From: Ralstonia insidiosa
Lineage (GTDB): Bacteria; Pseudomonadota; Gammaproteobacteria; Burkholderiales; Burkholderiaceae
Assembly: GCF_008801405.1 (NCBI RefSeq)
Contig: NZ_VZPV01000004.1
Coordinates: 122,011-186,010, forward strand
DNA length: 64,000 nucleotides
Reading direction: 5' to 3'
Part shown: positions 8,534-17,582 of the stretch, in pieces
Layout of the letters: each line of letters starts with the position of its first letter
How positions within the stretch are numbered: position 1 is the stretch's first letter
The notes under the pieces: generated by a model
The model's database searches: none
Told to the model about the DNA's origin: nothing
Seen by the model: the letters and a program-made list of their open reading frames with translations, nothing else
Position numbers and translations under genes: made by a program

Positions 8534-9154
8534 CGGGCGGTGATGCGGAGCAAGAAAGTGCTGAATTGTAAATGAGAAGTATTCTTATTTTCAATTCAAC
8601 ATTTGGGCGCAGATTTGGGGGCTGCGTCGGGTGCGCACCACTGTGGCTGATTGTCGCAGTGCAACAACAGGCACTTTCGATTTGCTTACCCGCAAAACCG
8701 CGTAAACCCTAGCCGGGCGGGGAGGGCGCCACTTGTCAATCGGCCCCGATTTCTATTTGCCTGAGCATCTATCGCAATCCGAAGCGCTGTCTGGCGGTAA
8801 GATCGCGCCCGCATTCCACTCCAAACCGCGCTCCCCAATGAGCGCTTGACGTAGTGCCTGCATCGAATCCTGCCGCCCCCGATCTGTCGTCCGCTGCCTT
8901 GTGCAGTGCGGCGGCGCTCAGCTTCGTCCATGCCCATCATGGCCGAAGTCCGCCTCTGTGGCGGGGTGCGCTGGGTTCAGCTTCTCCCTGACCGGCGCCT
9001 GATGTGATCGAAGCCCCGCTATTGCACCCAGTGTTTTCGGGGTGTCGGTAGCACGGTCTTTTCTCATTTCCCGCGTTTTTCTGCCTGTGGCCGCTGTCTG
9101 GGCTGCTTGGCTCCCGTGATGTTGGTAAGCATTGCCGGCGCAACTGTGCAAGAC
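8534..9154. other. Intergenic region between iron sigma factor and cyo operon
   Basis: About 620 bases between divergent transcription units. Apart from the Fur-box-like site at 8574-8592 I see no structured element. Short open frames here lack ribosome sites or family features. The cyo promoter must lie in the right half, but no clear -35/-10 pair or FNR-type site stood out. Confidence 0.4.
8574..8592 (-). promoter_or_regulatory. Candidate Fur box upstream of the iron sigma factor
   Basis: On the minus strand the 19-mer GAAAATAAGAATACTTCTC matches the classic Fur consensus GATAATGATAATCATTATC at 13 of 19 positions. The surrounding 8570-8600 stretch is strikingly AT-rich in a GC-rich region. 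Its position just upstream of the sigma gene fits iron repression of the whole unit. Confidence 0.5.
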
Positions 9155-10144
9155 ATGAAGAACACACTCGTTCCACATATGAAGCGGTTTTTGACCGCAA
9201 CTCTGGCCGCAAGCCTCCCGCTCTTGCTGGCGGGCTGCAACCTGACGGTCCTGGACCCGAAGGGGATGATTGCGGCGGAAGAAAAGACGCTGATCCTGGT
9301 GGCGACCGGCTTGATGTTGCTGGTGGTCATTCCCGTGATCATCATGACGCTGGTGTTTGCGTGGAAGTACCGCTCCACCAATACCAAGGCGCGTTATGAG
9401 CCGGACTGGTCGCACTCCAACGCCATCGAGGCGGTGGTGTGGCTGATCCCCTGCCTGATCATCGTCGTGCTGGGCTGGATCACCTACAAGTCCACGCACG
9501 CGCTCGATCCGTACAAGCCGATCGAATCGGATGTGAAGCCGATCACCGTCGAGGCCGTCTCGCTCGACTGGAAGTGGCTGTTCATCTATCCGGAACTGAA
9601 GATTGCGACGGTCAACCAGCTCGCGATCCCGGCCAACACCCCGATCAACTTCAAGATCACGTCCGACACGGTGATGAACGCGTTCTTCATCCCGCAACTG
9701 GGCAGCCAGGTGTACGCCATGGCGGGCATGCAGACCAAGCTGCACCTGATCGCCAACGAGACCGGCGTGTTTGACGGCATGTCGTCGAACTACAGCGGCT
9801 CGGGCTTCACGGGCATGAAGTTCAAGGCCACGGCCATGACCAGCGAAGAGTTCGACGCCTGGGTCAAGCAGGTCCGCAGCGCCCCGCAAGTGCTGACCAA
9901 GGAAGGCTACGCCGAGCTGGCCAAGCCGAGCGAGAAGGTGCCGCCGGCGGTGTACGCCAACGTGGACCCGGCGCTGTATCACAGCATCCTGCACAAATAC
10001 ATGGGCGACGGCGACAAGGTCCTGACGCTCGACGAGGCGCTCCAAGGCGCCAACTGCACGGTGGAAACGGCGGATGCGGCAACGCGCCCGCTGCCGGTGC
10101 AGTCCGCCCTGCCGGCGCCCAAGAGCGCGGCCAAGAATTCCTAG
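9155..10144 (+). CDS. cyoA: Cytochrome bo3 ubiquinol oxidase subunit II
   Basis: 329-aa lipoprotein subunit of the terminal quinol oxidase. The signal peptide ends in the lipobox LLAGC (Cys 28). Two membrane helices follow (ILVATGLMLLVVIPVIIMTLVFAW and AVVWLIPCLIIVVLGWITY), then a periplasmic cupredoxin-fold domain with LDWKWLFIYPELKIATVNQLA and VMNAFFIPQLGSQVYAM. As in quinol oxidases, I do not see the Cys pair that binds CuA in cytochrome c oxidases. ATG 9155 or ATG 9179 are both possible starts; neither has a clear ribosome site. First gene of cyoABCD. Confidence 0.93.
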   Translation: MKNTLVPHMKRFLTATLAASLPLLLAGCNLTVLDPKGMIAAEEKTLILVATGLMLLVVIPVIIMTLVFAWKYRSTNTKARYEPDWSHSNAIEAVVWLIPCLIIVVLGWITYKSTHALDPYKPIESDVKPITVEAVSLDWKWLFIYPELKIATVNQLAIPANTPINFKITSDTVMNAFFIPQLGSQVYAMAGMQTKLHLIANETGVFDGMSSNYSGSGFTGMKFKATAMTSEEFDAWVKQVRSAPQVLTKEGYAELAKPSEKVPPAVYANVDPALYHSILHKYMGDGDKVLTLDEALQGANCTVETADAATRPLPVQSALPAPKSAAKNS

Positions 10145-10153
10145 GAGTTGACG

Positions 10154-12133
10154 ATGTTTGGCAAGTTGAGTCTGGAGGCCATTCCGCTGCACGAGCCCAT
10201 CGTGGTCGTGACGGTGTCGGCCATTCTGCTGGGTGGTGCGGGCGTATTTGGCCTGATCACCTATCTGAAGAAGTGGTCGTACCTGTGGAATGAGTGGATC
10301 ACCTCGGTCGATCACAAGAAGATCGGCGTGATGTACTGCATTCTGGCCATCGTGATGCTGCTGCGCGGCTTTGCCGACGCCATCATGATGCGCTCGCAAC
10401 TGGCGGTTGCCTCGGGCGGCGGTGCCGGCTATCTGCCGCCTGAGCACTACGACCAGATCTTTACCGCGCACGGCGTGATCATGATCTTCTTCATGGCCAT
10501 GCCGCTGATGACGGGCCTGATCAACCTGATCGTGCCGCTGCAGATTGGCGCGCGCGACGTGGCGTTCCCGTTCCTGAATACGCTGTCGTTCTGGCTGGCT
10601 GCTGCCGGCGTGGTGCTGATCAACGTGTCGCTGGGCGTGGGTGAATTCGCGCGTACCGGCTGGCTGGCGTACCCGCCGCTGTCGGAGCTGGCGTACAGCC
10701 CGGGCGTGGGGGTCGACTACTACATCTGGGCCTTGCAGATATCCGGGTTGGGCACGTTGCTGACCGGGGTGAACTTCGTCGCGACCATCTTCAAGATGCG
10801 CGCGCCGGGCATGACCCTGATGCGCATGCCGATCTTCACCTGGACCTCGCTGTGCTCGATGATCCTGGTTGTGGCTGCCTTCCCGGTGCTGACCGTGGCG
10901 CTGGCGCTGCTGGGTGCTGACCGCTATCTGGACATGCACTTCTTCACGAACGAGCTGGGCGGCAACGCCATGCTGTACGTGAACCTGATCTGGATCTGGG
11001 GCCACCCCGAGGTGTACATCCTGATCCTGCCGGCGTTCGGCATGTTCTCGGAAATCGTCGCCACGTTCTCGCGCAAGAAGCTGTTCGGCTACACGTCGAT
11101 GGTGTACGCAACGGCCGGTATTACCGTGCTGTCGTTCCTGGTGTGGCTGCACCACTTCTTCACCATGGGCTCGGGCGCGAACGTCAACGCGTTCTTCGGC
11201 ATCGCCACGATGATCATCTCGATCCCGACCGGCGTGAAAATCTTCAACTGGCTGTTCACGATGTACCGCGGCCGTGTTGAGATCAACTCGATGATGCTGT
11301 GGACGATCGGCTTCATGATCACCTTCACCATCGGCGGTATGACCGGCGTGCTGCTGGCCGTGCCGGGCGCTGACTTCCTGCTGCACAACAGCTTGTTCCT
11401 GATCGCTCACTTCCACAACACCATCATCGGTGGCGTGGTGTTCGGTTACCTGGCCGGTATCACGTACTGGTTCCCGAAGGCCTTCGGCTTCAAGCTGGAC
11501 GAGAAGTGGGGCAAGCGCGCCTTCTGGTGCTGGTTCGTGGGCTTCTACACCGCGTTCATGCCGCTGTACGTGCTGGGCTTCATGGGCATGACGCGTCGTC
11601 TGAACCATACCGACAATCCGGCATGGCAGCCGTGGCTGTACGTTGCCGTGGTTGGTGCCGCGATCATCGCCTGCGGTATTGCTTCGCAGCTGATCCAGAT
11701 TTTCGTCTCCATCCGCAATCGTCATGCGCTGGCTGACCTGACGGGCGATCCGTGGGGTGGCCGTACGCTGGAGTGGGCAACGTCGTCGCCGCCGGCGCAC
11801 TACAACTTCCCGGTCCTGCCGGTGGTGCGTGATATCGACGCCTTTGCTGACATGAAGGCGCGCGGTGAAGTGCCGACGCAAGTGGCGGCCAGCTACGAGA
11901 AGATCCACATGCCGAAGAACACCGGCGCCGGCTTCTTCATCGGCATGTTCTCGATCGTGATGGGCTTTGCGCTGATCTGGCACATCTGGTGGATGGCCGT
12001 GCTGGGTCTGGTCGGCATGATCGGCAGCTTCATCCTCCGCAGTAACGACGATGACGTCGATTATTACGTGCCCGCTCACGAGGTCCACGAGACCGAGTCG
12101 GCCTACTTCCAACGTATCGGTTCGCAGGCTTAA
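10154..12133 (+). CDS. cyoB: Cytochrome bo3 ubiquinol oxidase subunit I
   Basis: 659-aa catalytic, proton-pumping subunit with haem b, haem o3 and CuB. Visible landmarks are DHKKIGVMY near the start, the low-spin haem ligand region FTAHGVIMIFFMAMPLMTG, the CuB/cross-linked Tyr motif WIWGHPEVYILILPAFG, the following HHFF pair, and the haem-ligand helix HNSLFLIAHFHNTIIGG. The length fits CyoB (about 660). ATG 10154 follows cyoA by 9 nt with GGAG (10144-10147) in place. Confidence 0.96.
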   Translation: MFGKLSLEAIPLHEPIVVVTVSAILLGGAGVFGLITYLKKWSYLWNEWITSVDHKKIGVMYCILAIVMLLRGFADAIMMRSQLAVASGGGAGYLPPEHYDQIFTAHGVIMIFFMAMPLMTGLINLIVPLQIGARDVAFPFLNTLSFWLAAAGVVLINVSLGVGEFARTGWLAYPPLSELAYSPGVGVDYYIWALQISGLGTLLTGVNFVATIFKMRAPGMTLMRMPIFTWTSLCSMILVVAAFPVLTVALALLGADRYLDMHFFTNELGGNAMLYVNLIWIWGHPEVYILILPAFGMFSEIVATFSRKKLFGYTSMVYATAGITVLSFLVWLHHFFTMGSGANVNAFFGIATMIISIPTGVKIFNWLFTMYRGRVEINSMMLWTIGFMITFTIGGMTGVLLAVPGADFLLHNSLFLIAHFHNTIIGGVVFGYLAGITYWFPKAFGFKLDEKWGKRAFWCWFVGFYTAFMPLYVLGFMGMTRRLNHTDNPAWQPWLYVAVVGAAIIACGIASQLIQIFVSIRNRHALADLTGDPWGGRTLEWATSSPPAHYNFPVLPVVRDIDAFADMKARGEVPTQVAASYEKIHMPKNTGAGFFIGMFSIVMGFALIWHIWWMAVLGLVGMIGSFILRSNDDDVDYYVPAHEVHETESAYFQRIGSQA

Positions 12134-12136
12134 ACC

Positions 12137-12778
12137 ATGGCTTCCAATGTTCTAGACGGTCACGCCGCGCACGGTCACGCGCACGGCCACGACCACGCGC
12201 ATGACCATGCGCACCACCACGACGTCGCAGACACCAAGGTCTTCGGCTTCTGGGTGTACCTGATGAGCGACTTGATCATCTTCGCGTCGCTGTTCGCTAC
12301 GTTCTGCGTGCTGCGCGGCGCGACGGCGGGCGGCCCGACGGGCAAGGAGCTCTTCGACCTGTCGTACGTGGCCATCGAAACCGGCATCCTGCTGGTGTCG
12401 TCCATCACGTACGGCATGGTGATGATCAGCGTGCAGAATGGCCGCAAGGATCACGTGATGCTGTGGTTGGGCATTACCTTGCTGCTGGGCGCCGCGTTCG
12501 TCGGGATGGAAATCAACGAATTCCATCATCTGATTGCTGAAGGTGCCGGCCCGAACCGCAGCGCGTTCCTGTCGTCGTTCTTCCTGCTGGTCGGCACGCA
12601 CGGCCTGCACGTGGCCAGCGGCATGCTGTGGATCATCGTCATGATGTGGCAGATCGGTGCCAAGGGCCTGACCCCGACCCAAACGACCCGCCTGTCGTGC
12701 CTGAGCCTGTTCTGGCACTTCTTGGACGTGGTGTGGATCGGCGTGTTTACCGTCGTGTATCTGCTGGGAGCGATGTAA
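12137..12778 (+). CDS. cyoC: Cytochrome bo3 ubiquinol oxidase subunit III, His-rich N-terminus
   Basis: 213-aa five-helix subunit of the COX3 family (FGFWVYLMSDLIIFASLFATF, GTHGLHVASGMLWIIVMM, WHFLDVVWIGVFTVVYL). It starts 3 nt after cyoB. Its N-terminus before the first helix is unusually rich in histidine: residues about 8-28 read as alternating H, A, G and D with ten or more His (for example HGHDHAHDHAHHH). Such a tail could bind metal near the membrane surface, but no function is established. Confidence 0.94.
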   Translation: MASNVLDGHAAHGHAHGHDHAHDHAHHHDVADTKVFGFWVYLMSDLIIFASLFATFCVLRGATAGGPTGKELFDLSYVAIETGILLVSSITYGMVMISVQNGRKDHVMLWLGITLLLGAAFVGMEINEFHHLIAEGAGPNRSAFLSSFFLLVGTHGLHVASGMLWIIVMMWQIGAKGLTPTQTTRLSCLSLFWHFLDVVWIGVFTVVYLLGAM

Positions 12779-13147
12779 ATGGAACAGACCAATGTTTCGA
12801 CGGGTATCGCCCACGGCGACGCCCACGGTCATGCGGCCGGCGGCGCCGGTCATGCCACCATCAAGGGCTACCTGATCGGCTTTGTGCTGGCGGTGATCCT
12901 GACGGCCATCCCGTTCAAGATGGTGATGGACGGCGGTTACTCGCACCAGACGGTGCTGGTGACGGTGATGGCGCTGGCGGTTGTGCAGATCGTTGTGCAC
13001 CTGATCTACTTCCTGCACTTGGACGGTTCGTCCGCCCAGCGCTGGAACGTGATGGCTTTCCTGTTCACGCTGCTGATCCTGGCGATCGTCGTTGTCGGCT
13101 CGCTGTGGGTCATGCACAACATGAACGCCAACATGATGACGATGTAA
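12779..13147 (+). CDS. cyoD: Cytochrome bo3 ubiquinol oxidase subunit IV
   Basis: 122-aa small three-helix subunit that helps assembly of the CuB site. It begins directly after the cyoC stop codon. Helices are YLIGFVLAVILTAIPF, TVLVTVMALAVVQIVVHLIYFLHL and MAFLFTLLILAIVVVGSLWVM. It is slightly longer than the E. coli protein because of a His/Gly/Ala-rich N-terminus (HGDAHGHAAGGAGHAT). Last gene of the operon; the haem O synthase gene cyoE, often adjacent in other bacteria, is not in this window. Confidence 0.93.
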   Translation: MEQTNVSTGIAHGDAHGHAAGGAGHATIKGYLIGFVLAVILTAIPFKMVMDGGYSHQTVLVTVMALAVVQIVVHLIYFLHLDGSSAQRWNVMAFLFTLLILAIVVVGSLWVMHNMNANMMTM

Positions 13148-13171
13148 CGAGGGTTGCTTCTCGCTGCATCA

Positions 13172-13200
13172 GAAGGGCGCCCCTGGTGGGCGCCTTTTTT
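13172..13200 (+). terminator. Rho-independent terminator of cyoABCD
   Basis: GGCGCCC (13176-13182) pairs with GGGCGCC (13188-13194) around a 5-nt loop and is followed by TTTTTT. The T run touches the stop codon of the convergent winged-helix gene. Confidence 0.88.
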
Positions 13201-14314
13201 ATTGCCCGAAGCGGACGACGTGTGTGGAGCAATCCGCTGCGGCAAAGGCCAGCAGTTGCGCACCTTCCTCCTCCAATGCCCGCGTGTCGGCCTTGGCCAG
13301 CTTGGCAAAAGGCCGCAGCGTGAGCGTAGCCTGCTCGCGGGCCAGGTCCAGCTTCCAGGTGCCGGCAACAAAACCGTCGATCAGCAGCGTCGGCGGCAGG
13401 ATCCCGTTCTTCGTGTAGATCGCCTTGCGATGACCATCGTCGAGAATGCGCGCGCGGTCGGCATGTGCCAGCAGCGCGCAGTCCAGCTCGGGTAGAAAGC
13501 GTACCGGAGCCGGCGTGTCGGCATCGGGCCGTGGGGCGCGCGGCAGGTCAAACAGCTCGACGCCGTGCTCGTCGGTGAAGGTCTTCAGCCGGGGCCGTAA
13601 CGTCTCGAACGCCGCCGACAACCGCGTGAGTCCTGACCATGCCTGCGCATCCGCCACCGAGGCGGGGCCGTAGCCGGCGAGGTAGCGCAACACCAAAGCC
13701 TCGGTCGTGGCAGCCGGTTCGACGGCTTCGCCGAGCCAGTCGGCGACGGTGGCCAGCGTGGCTTGCCCGGCGCCGCGCCACAGGCCACGCGGCGGCACCT
13801 GTACTAGCGGCTCCAGAAACGGAATGGCGCGCGCGAGTGCGGCTGCATCGTGCTTCGGCCATAGCGGCTGCAGGTGCTCGCCAAGCTGGACGGCGGTGAG
13901 CGGACCACCGGCCAACGCCGCTCGGGCCGCCGCACGCAGCGCTGCGGGATCGACATCGGCGATGCTCTTGCCGGCGTTGCTGAAGGCCAGGCGCAACATC
14001 TGCGCATCCAGCAGCGGGCGCAGCGCAAGACAGTCGTGTGCGCTGGTCAGGTGTAACGTGCCGCGCATCATCGCGCCGCGTATGGCACGGCGGGTGGTCA
14101 ACAGCTTGTCGAGCGCCTCGGTGCGAAACCCTTCCAGCCGCGACCACAGCCCGTAGTGCGGCGCCTGCGGCATCTGCGATTGCATCGCCACCAGACGCTC
14201 AATCGCCGCCAGCGGCGTCATGCGAGTGCGGCGCAGAAGCAGCTGGCGATCGAGCAGCGCGCGGTTGAGTGCGCGGCGGGTCAACAGCGGGGCGGGGAGC
14301 GATGAGCGAGGCAT
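13199..14314 (-). CDS. Winged helix DNA-binding domain protein (AlkZ/YcaQ-like)
   Basis: 371-aa soluble protein of the winged-helix family PF06224, which includes the AlkZ and YcaQ DNA glycosylases that unhook interstrand crosslinks. Visible family features are the N-terminal LLRRTRMTPLAAIERLVAMQSQMPQAPHYGLW pattern split across the first helices, MMRGTLHLTSAHD, and a C-terminal LLIDGFVAGTWKL strand region. The known AlkZ catalytic QxQ motif appears as Q-S-Q. I chose ATG 14314; upstream in-frame ATG 14362 has no better ribosome site. Enzymatic activity is inferred from the family only. Confidence 0.7.
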   Translation of the reverse strand: MPRSSLPAPLLTRRALNRALLDRQLLLRRTRMTPLAAIERLVAMQSQMPQAPHYGLWSRLEGFRTEALDKLLTTRRAIRGAMMRGTLHLTSAHDCLALRPLLDAQMLRLAFSNAGKSIADVDPAALRAAARAALAGGPLTAVQLGEHLQPLWPKHDAAALARAIPFLEPLVQVPPRGLWRGAGQATLATVADWLGEAVEPAATTEALVLRYLAGYGPASVADAQAWSGLTRLSAAFETLRPRLKTFTDEHGVELFDLPRAPRPDADTPAPVRFLPELDCALLAHADRARILDDGHRKAIYTKNGILPPTLLIDGFVAGTWKLDLAREQATLTLRPFAKLAKADTRALEEEGAQLLAFAAADCSTHVVRFGQ

Positions 14315-14450
14315 GGCGTTGTTCTGAGCCAGATTGTGCCGACTGCGCCGATTGTGCCGCAAACGCCGCGCGTTCGCGTCCGCTGCGGGTCGTGCCTTTG
14401 CTACACTCCGCGGGTTCCCAATTTCACGCGCTTTCCCCCGCTTTTACGCC

Positions 14451-16118
<1,668 letters not shown>

Positions 16119-16161
16119 GCGGGAGGCGGGCGGCTTTGTACCCGCATGCCCGCACCCCGGC

Positions 16162-16395
16162 CTACGGCGAGCGATCTGCCTCGACCGTGGGCGGCGCGTC
16201 GAGATCGCTATCGAACTCGGCGCGCTTGTGCGAGCCGTCGCAGAACGGCTTGTTCAACGAGTGCCCGCAGCGGCACAGCCATACCTGATCGCCCTCGATC
16301 GCCAACTCGCGCCCACCCTGGGTGACGATGCGAAAGCTTCCCTTGATGTGATACGGCCCGTTGTTGCGGGCCGTGATGACAACGTCGTCGGCCAT
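16162..16395 (-). CDS. CDGSH iron-sulfur domain protein
   Basis: 77-aa protein with the CDGSH-type cluster motif: C-R-C then FCDGSH, giving the Cys3-His1 set that holds a 2Fe-2S cluster. Such small bacterial proteins are cytosolic redox or cluster carriers. I start at ATG 16395, which has GGAGG 6 nt upstream, not at the longer in-frame start 16416. It is convergent with ettA and lies next to a YbaK-type deacylase on the same strand. Confidence 0.88.
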   Translation of the reverse strand: MADDVVITARNNGPYHIKGSFRIVTQGGRELAIEGDQVWLCRCGHSLNKPFCDGSHKRAEFDSDLDAPPTVEADRSP

Positions 16396-16427
16396 GGCGG
16401 CCTCCTTCGCAGACAAAGGCAGTGCGC

Positions 16428-16916
16428 TCAGAAGAGGATGCCCTGCATGCGGTAAGCGAAGTGCGCGGTCTTCGCGTCGCGCATCAGCGCCATGAACTGA
16501 TCCATGTCCATGTGCACGACATTCTCGTGGTCGCCGGCTTCAAAGTAGACGTCGCGATGGGTCATCAGGCTGCTGTCGAGATACGTCGGCATGCCGTAGG
16601 CCATGCCCACTGGCGGCACGGCACCGGCGTCGCAGTCCTTGAAGACTTCGCGCAACTCGGATTCATCGGCCAGCGTCAGGTCATCGCGGCCCGATGCCTT
16701 CTGCAATTCCGATAGATGCAGGTGATAGGTGGATGGCAGCACAGCCGCCACGTAGCCGAGCTTGTCCTCAAGCAACAGCGTCTTGGCCAGACGGTCCCCC
16801 GGGACGTGCGCGGACTGCGCGGTTTCGGTGCTGGTGTGAGTATGCGGATGGCGAATCACCTCGTACAGGCAGCCCTTGCTGCGCAGGCAGCCGTCGAGGG
16901 TGGTGGAGATCGACAT
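16428..16916 (-). CDS. YbaK/ProX-type aminoacyl-tRNA deacylase domain protein
   Basis: 162-aa cytosolic protein of the YbaK/EbsC/ProX editing-domain family, which hydrolyses mischarged tRNAs. Recognisable parts are the VIRHPHTHTSTETAQ entry strand-helix, LAKTLLLEDKLGYVAAVLPST with the conserved K, and GAVPPVGMAYGMPTYLDSSL, the loop usually carrying G-x-x-P-P-x-G. Start ATG 16916 has GGGAGG upstream. Which aminoacyl-tRNA it edits cannot be told from the sequence. Confidence 0.8.
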   Translation of the reverse strand: MSISTTLDGCLRSKGCLYEVIRHPHTHTSTETAQSAHVPGDRLAKTLLLEDKLGYVAAVLPSTYHLHLSELQKASGRDDLTLADESELREVFKDCDAGAVPPVGMAYGMPTYLDSSLMTHRDVYFEAGDHENVVHMDMDQFMALMRDAKTAHFAYRMQGILF

Positions 16917-17020
16917 GGCGTCCTCCCGTGTGCGGTGCGGCCGGCGGCGGGATTGCAGTGGCCGCTACGTCAGCATAGGTCGGTTTGCAGTTTGCGCAGG
17001 CGTTGGCAAGTACAAAAGCA

Positions 17021-17046
17021 ACGGGCCGCTCGTGTGAGCGGCCCGT
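17021..17046 (-). terminator. Terminator hairpin after the exported Pro/Tyr protein
   Basis: ACGGGCCGCTC (17021-17031) pairs perfectly with GAGCGGCCCGT (17036-17046), with a 4-nt loop. On the minus strand it is followed by a TGCTTTTG stretch. It lies 27 bases past the stop of the 103-aa gene. Confidence 0.65.
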
Positions 17047-17073
17047 TTGCCAAGTTCCGTTGATCAGCGGGTC

Positions 17074-17385
17074 TTAGCGATCCCAGCCGCGGTGCCAGCC
17101 GTGGTCGTGACGCCATTCACGTTCGCGCCACTCGTGGCGGCGCCATTCGCGCTCACGCCAGTCGTCGCGGTCACGCCAGTAGCCACCGCCGTAGACCACC
17201 GGAGCCGGTGCATAGTAGACCGGCGCCGGGCGATAGACCGGGGGTGGTGCATAGACCGGTGCCGGGGCCACATAGACCGGCGCAGGTACGCCGATCGCCA
17301 CGCCGACATCCACATGCGCCAGCGCCGCCGTCGAGGCGCACAGCGCGGCGCCACCCAGAACGAATGCGAGCAGTGTGCGTTTCAT
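17074..17385 (-). CDS. Small exported Pro/Val/Tyr- and Trp/Arg-rich protein
   Basis: 103 aa. A clear Sec signal peptide (MKRTLLAFVLGGAALCASTAALA) is followed by a low-complexity stretch of repeated P-A-P-V-Y units and a C-terminal tail rich in W, R, E and H (DDWREREWRRHEW). No enzyme motif is visible. The composition suggests an extended periplasmic or surface protein. It resembles in repeat style the 61-aa lipoprotein at 22879-23064. Function unknown. Confidence 0.7.
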   Translation of the reverse strand: MKRTLLAFVLGGAALCASTAALAHVDVGVAIGVPAPVYVAPAPVYAPPPVYRPAPVYYAPAPVVYGGGYWRDRDDWREREWRRHEWREREWRHDHGWHRGWDR

Positions 17386-17518
17386 GATGCTTCTCCTTGG
17401 CGAGTTGCGAGGCCGGGGGCAGGGTTGCCGTCGACTTCGTGTATCAGGTTGTTGAGGTCATTCTATGAACCGCAAGCCGGATCAGGTGATACGCAATTCC
17501 TACGGATGTAACGGAAAG

Positions 17519-17553
17519 TAAAACGCCCCACCGGCAAAAGCCTTGTGGGGCGT
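17519..17553 (-). terminator. Terminator of opgGH
   Basis: ACGCCCCAC (17523-17531) pairs with GTGGGGCGT (17545-17553). On the minus strand the stem is followed by TTTTACTTT. It lies 30 bases after the opgH stop. Confidence 0.75.
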
Positions 17554-17582
17554 GGGTTTCAGGCGGCGCCTGTTTGGGGTGC

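Noticed and set aside
8686..8940. 84-codon minus-strand frame between the sigma factor gene and cyoA
   Set aside because: Arg-rich, no ribosome site, no recognisable domain.
8918..12112. A 1064-codon open frame on the minus strand
   Set aside because: Opposite cyoA and cyoB, His/Arg/Asp-rich low-complexity translation; a shadow of GC-rich codon use.
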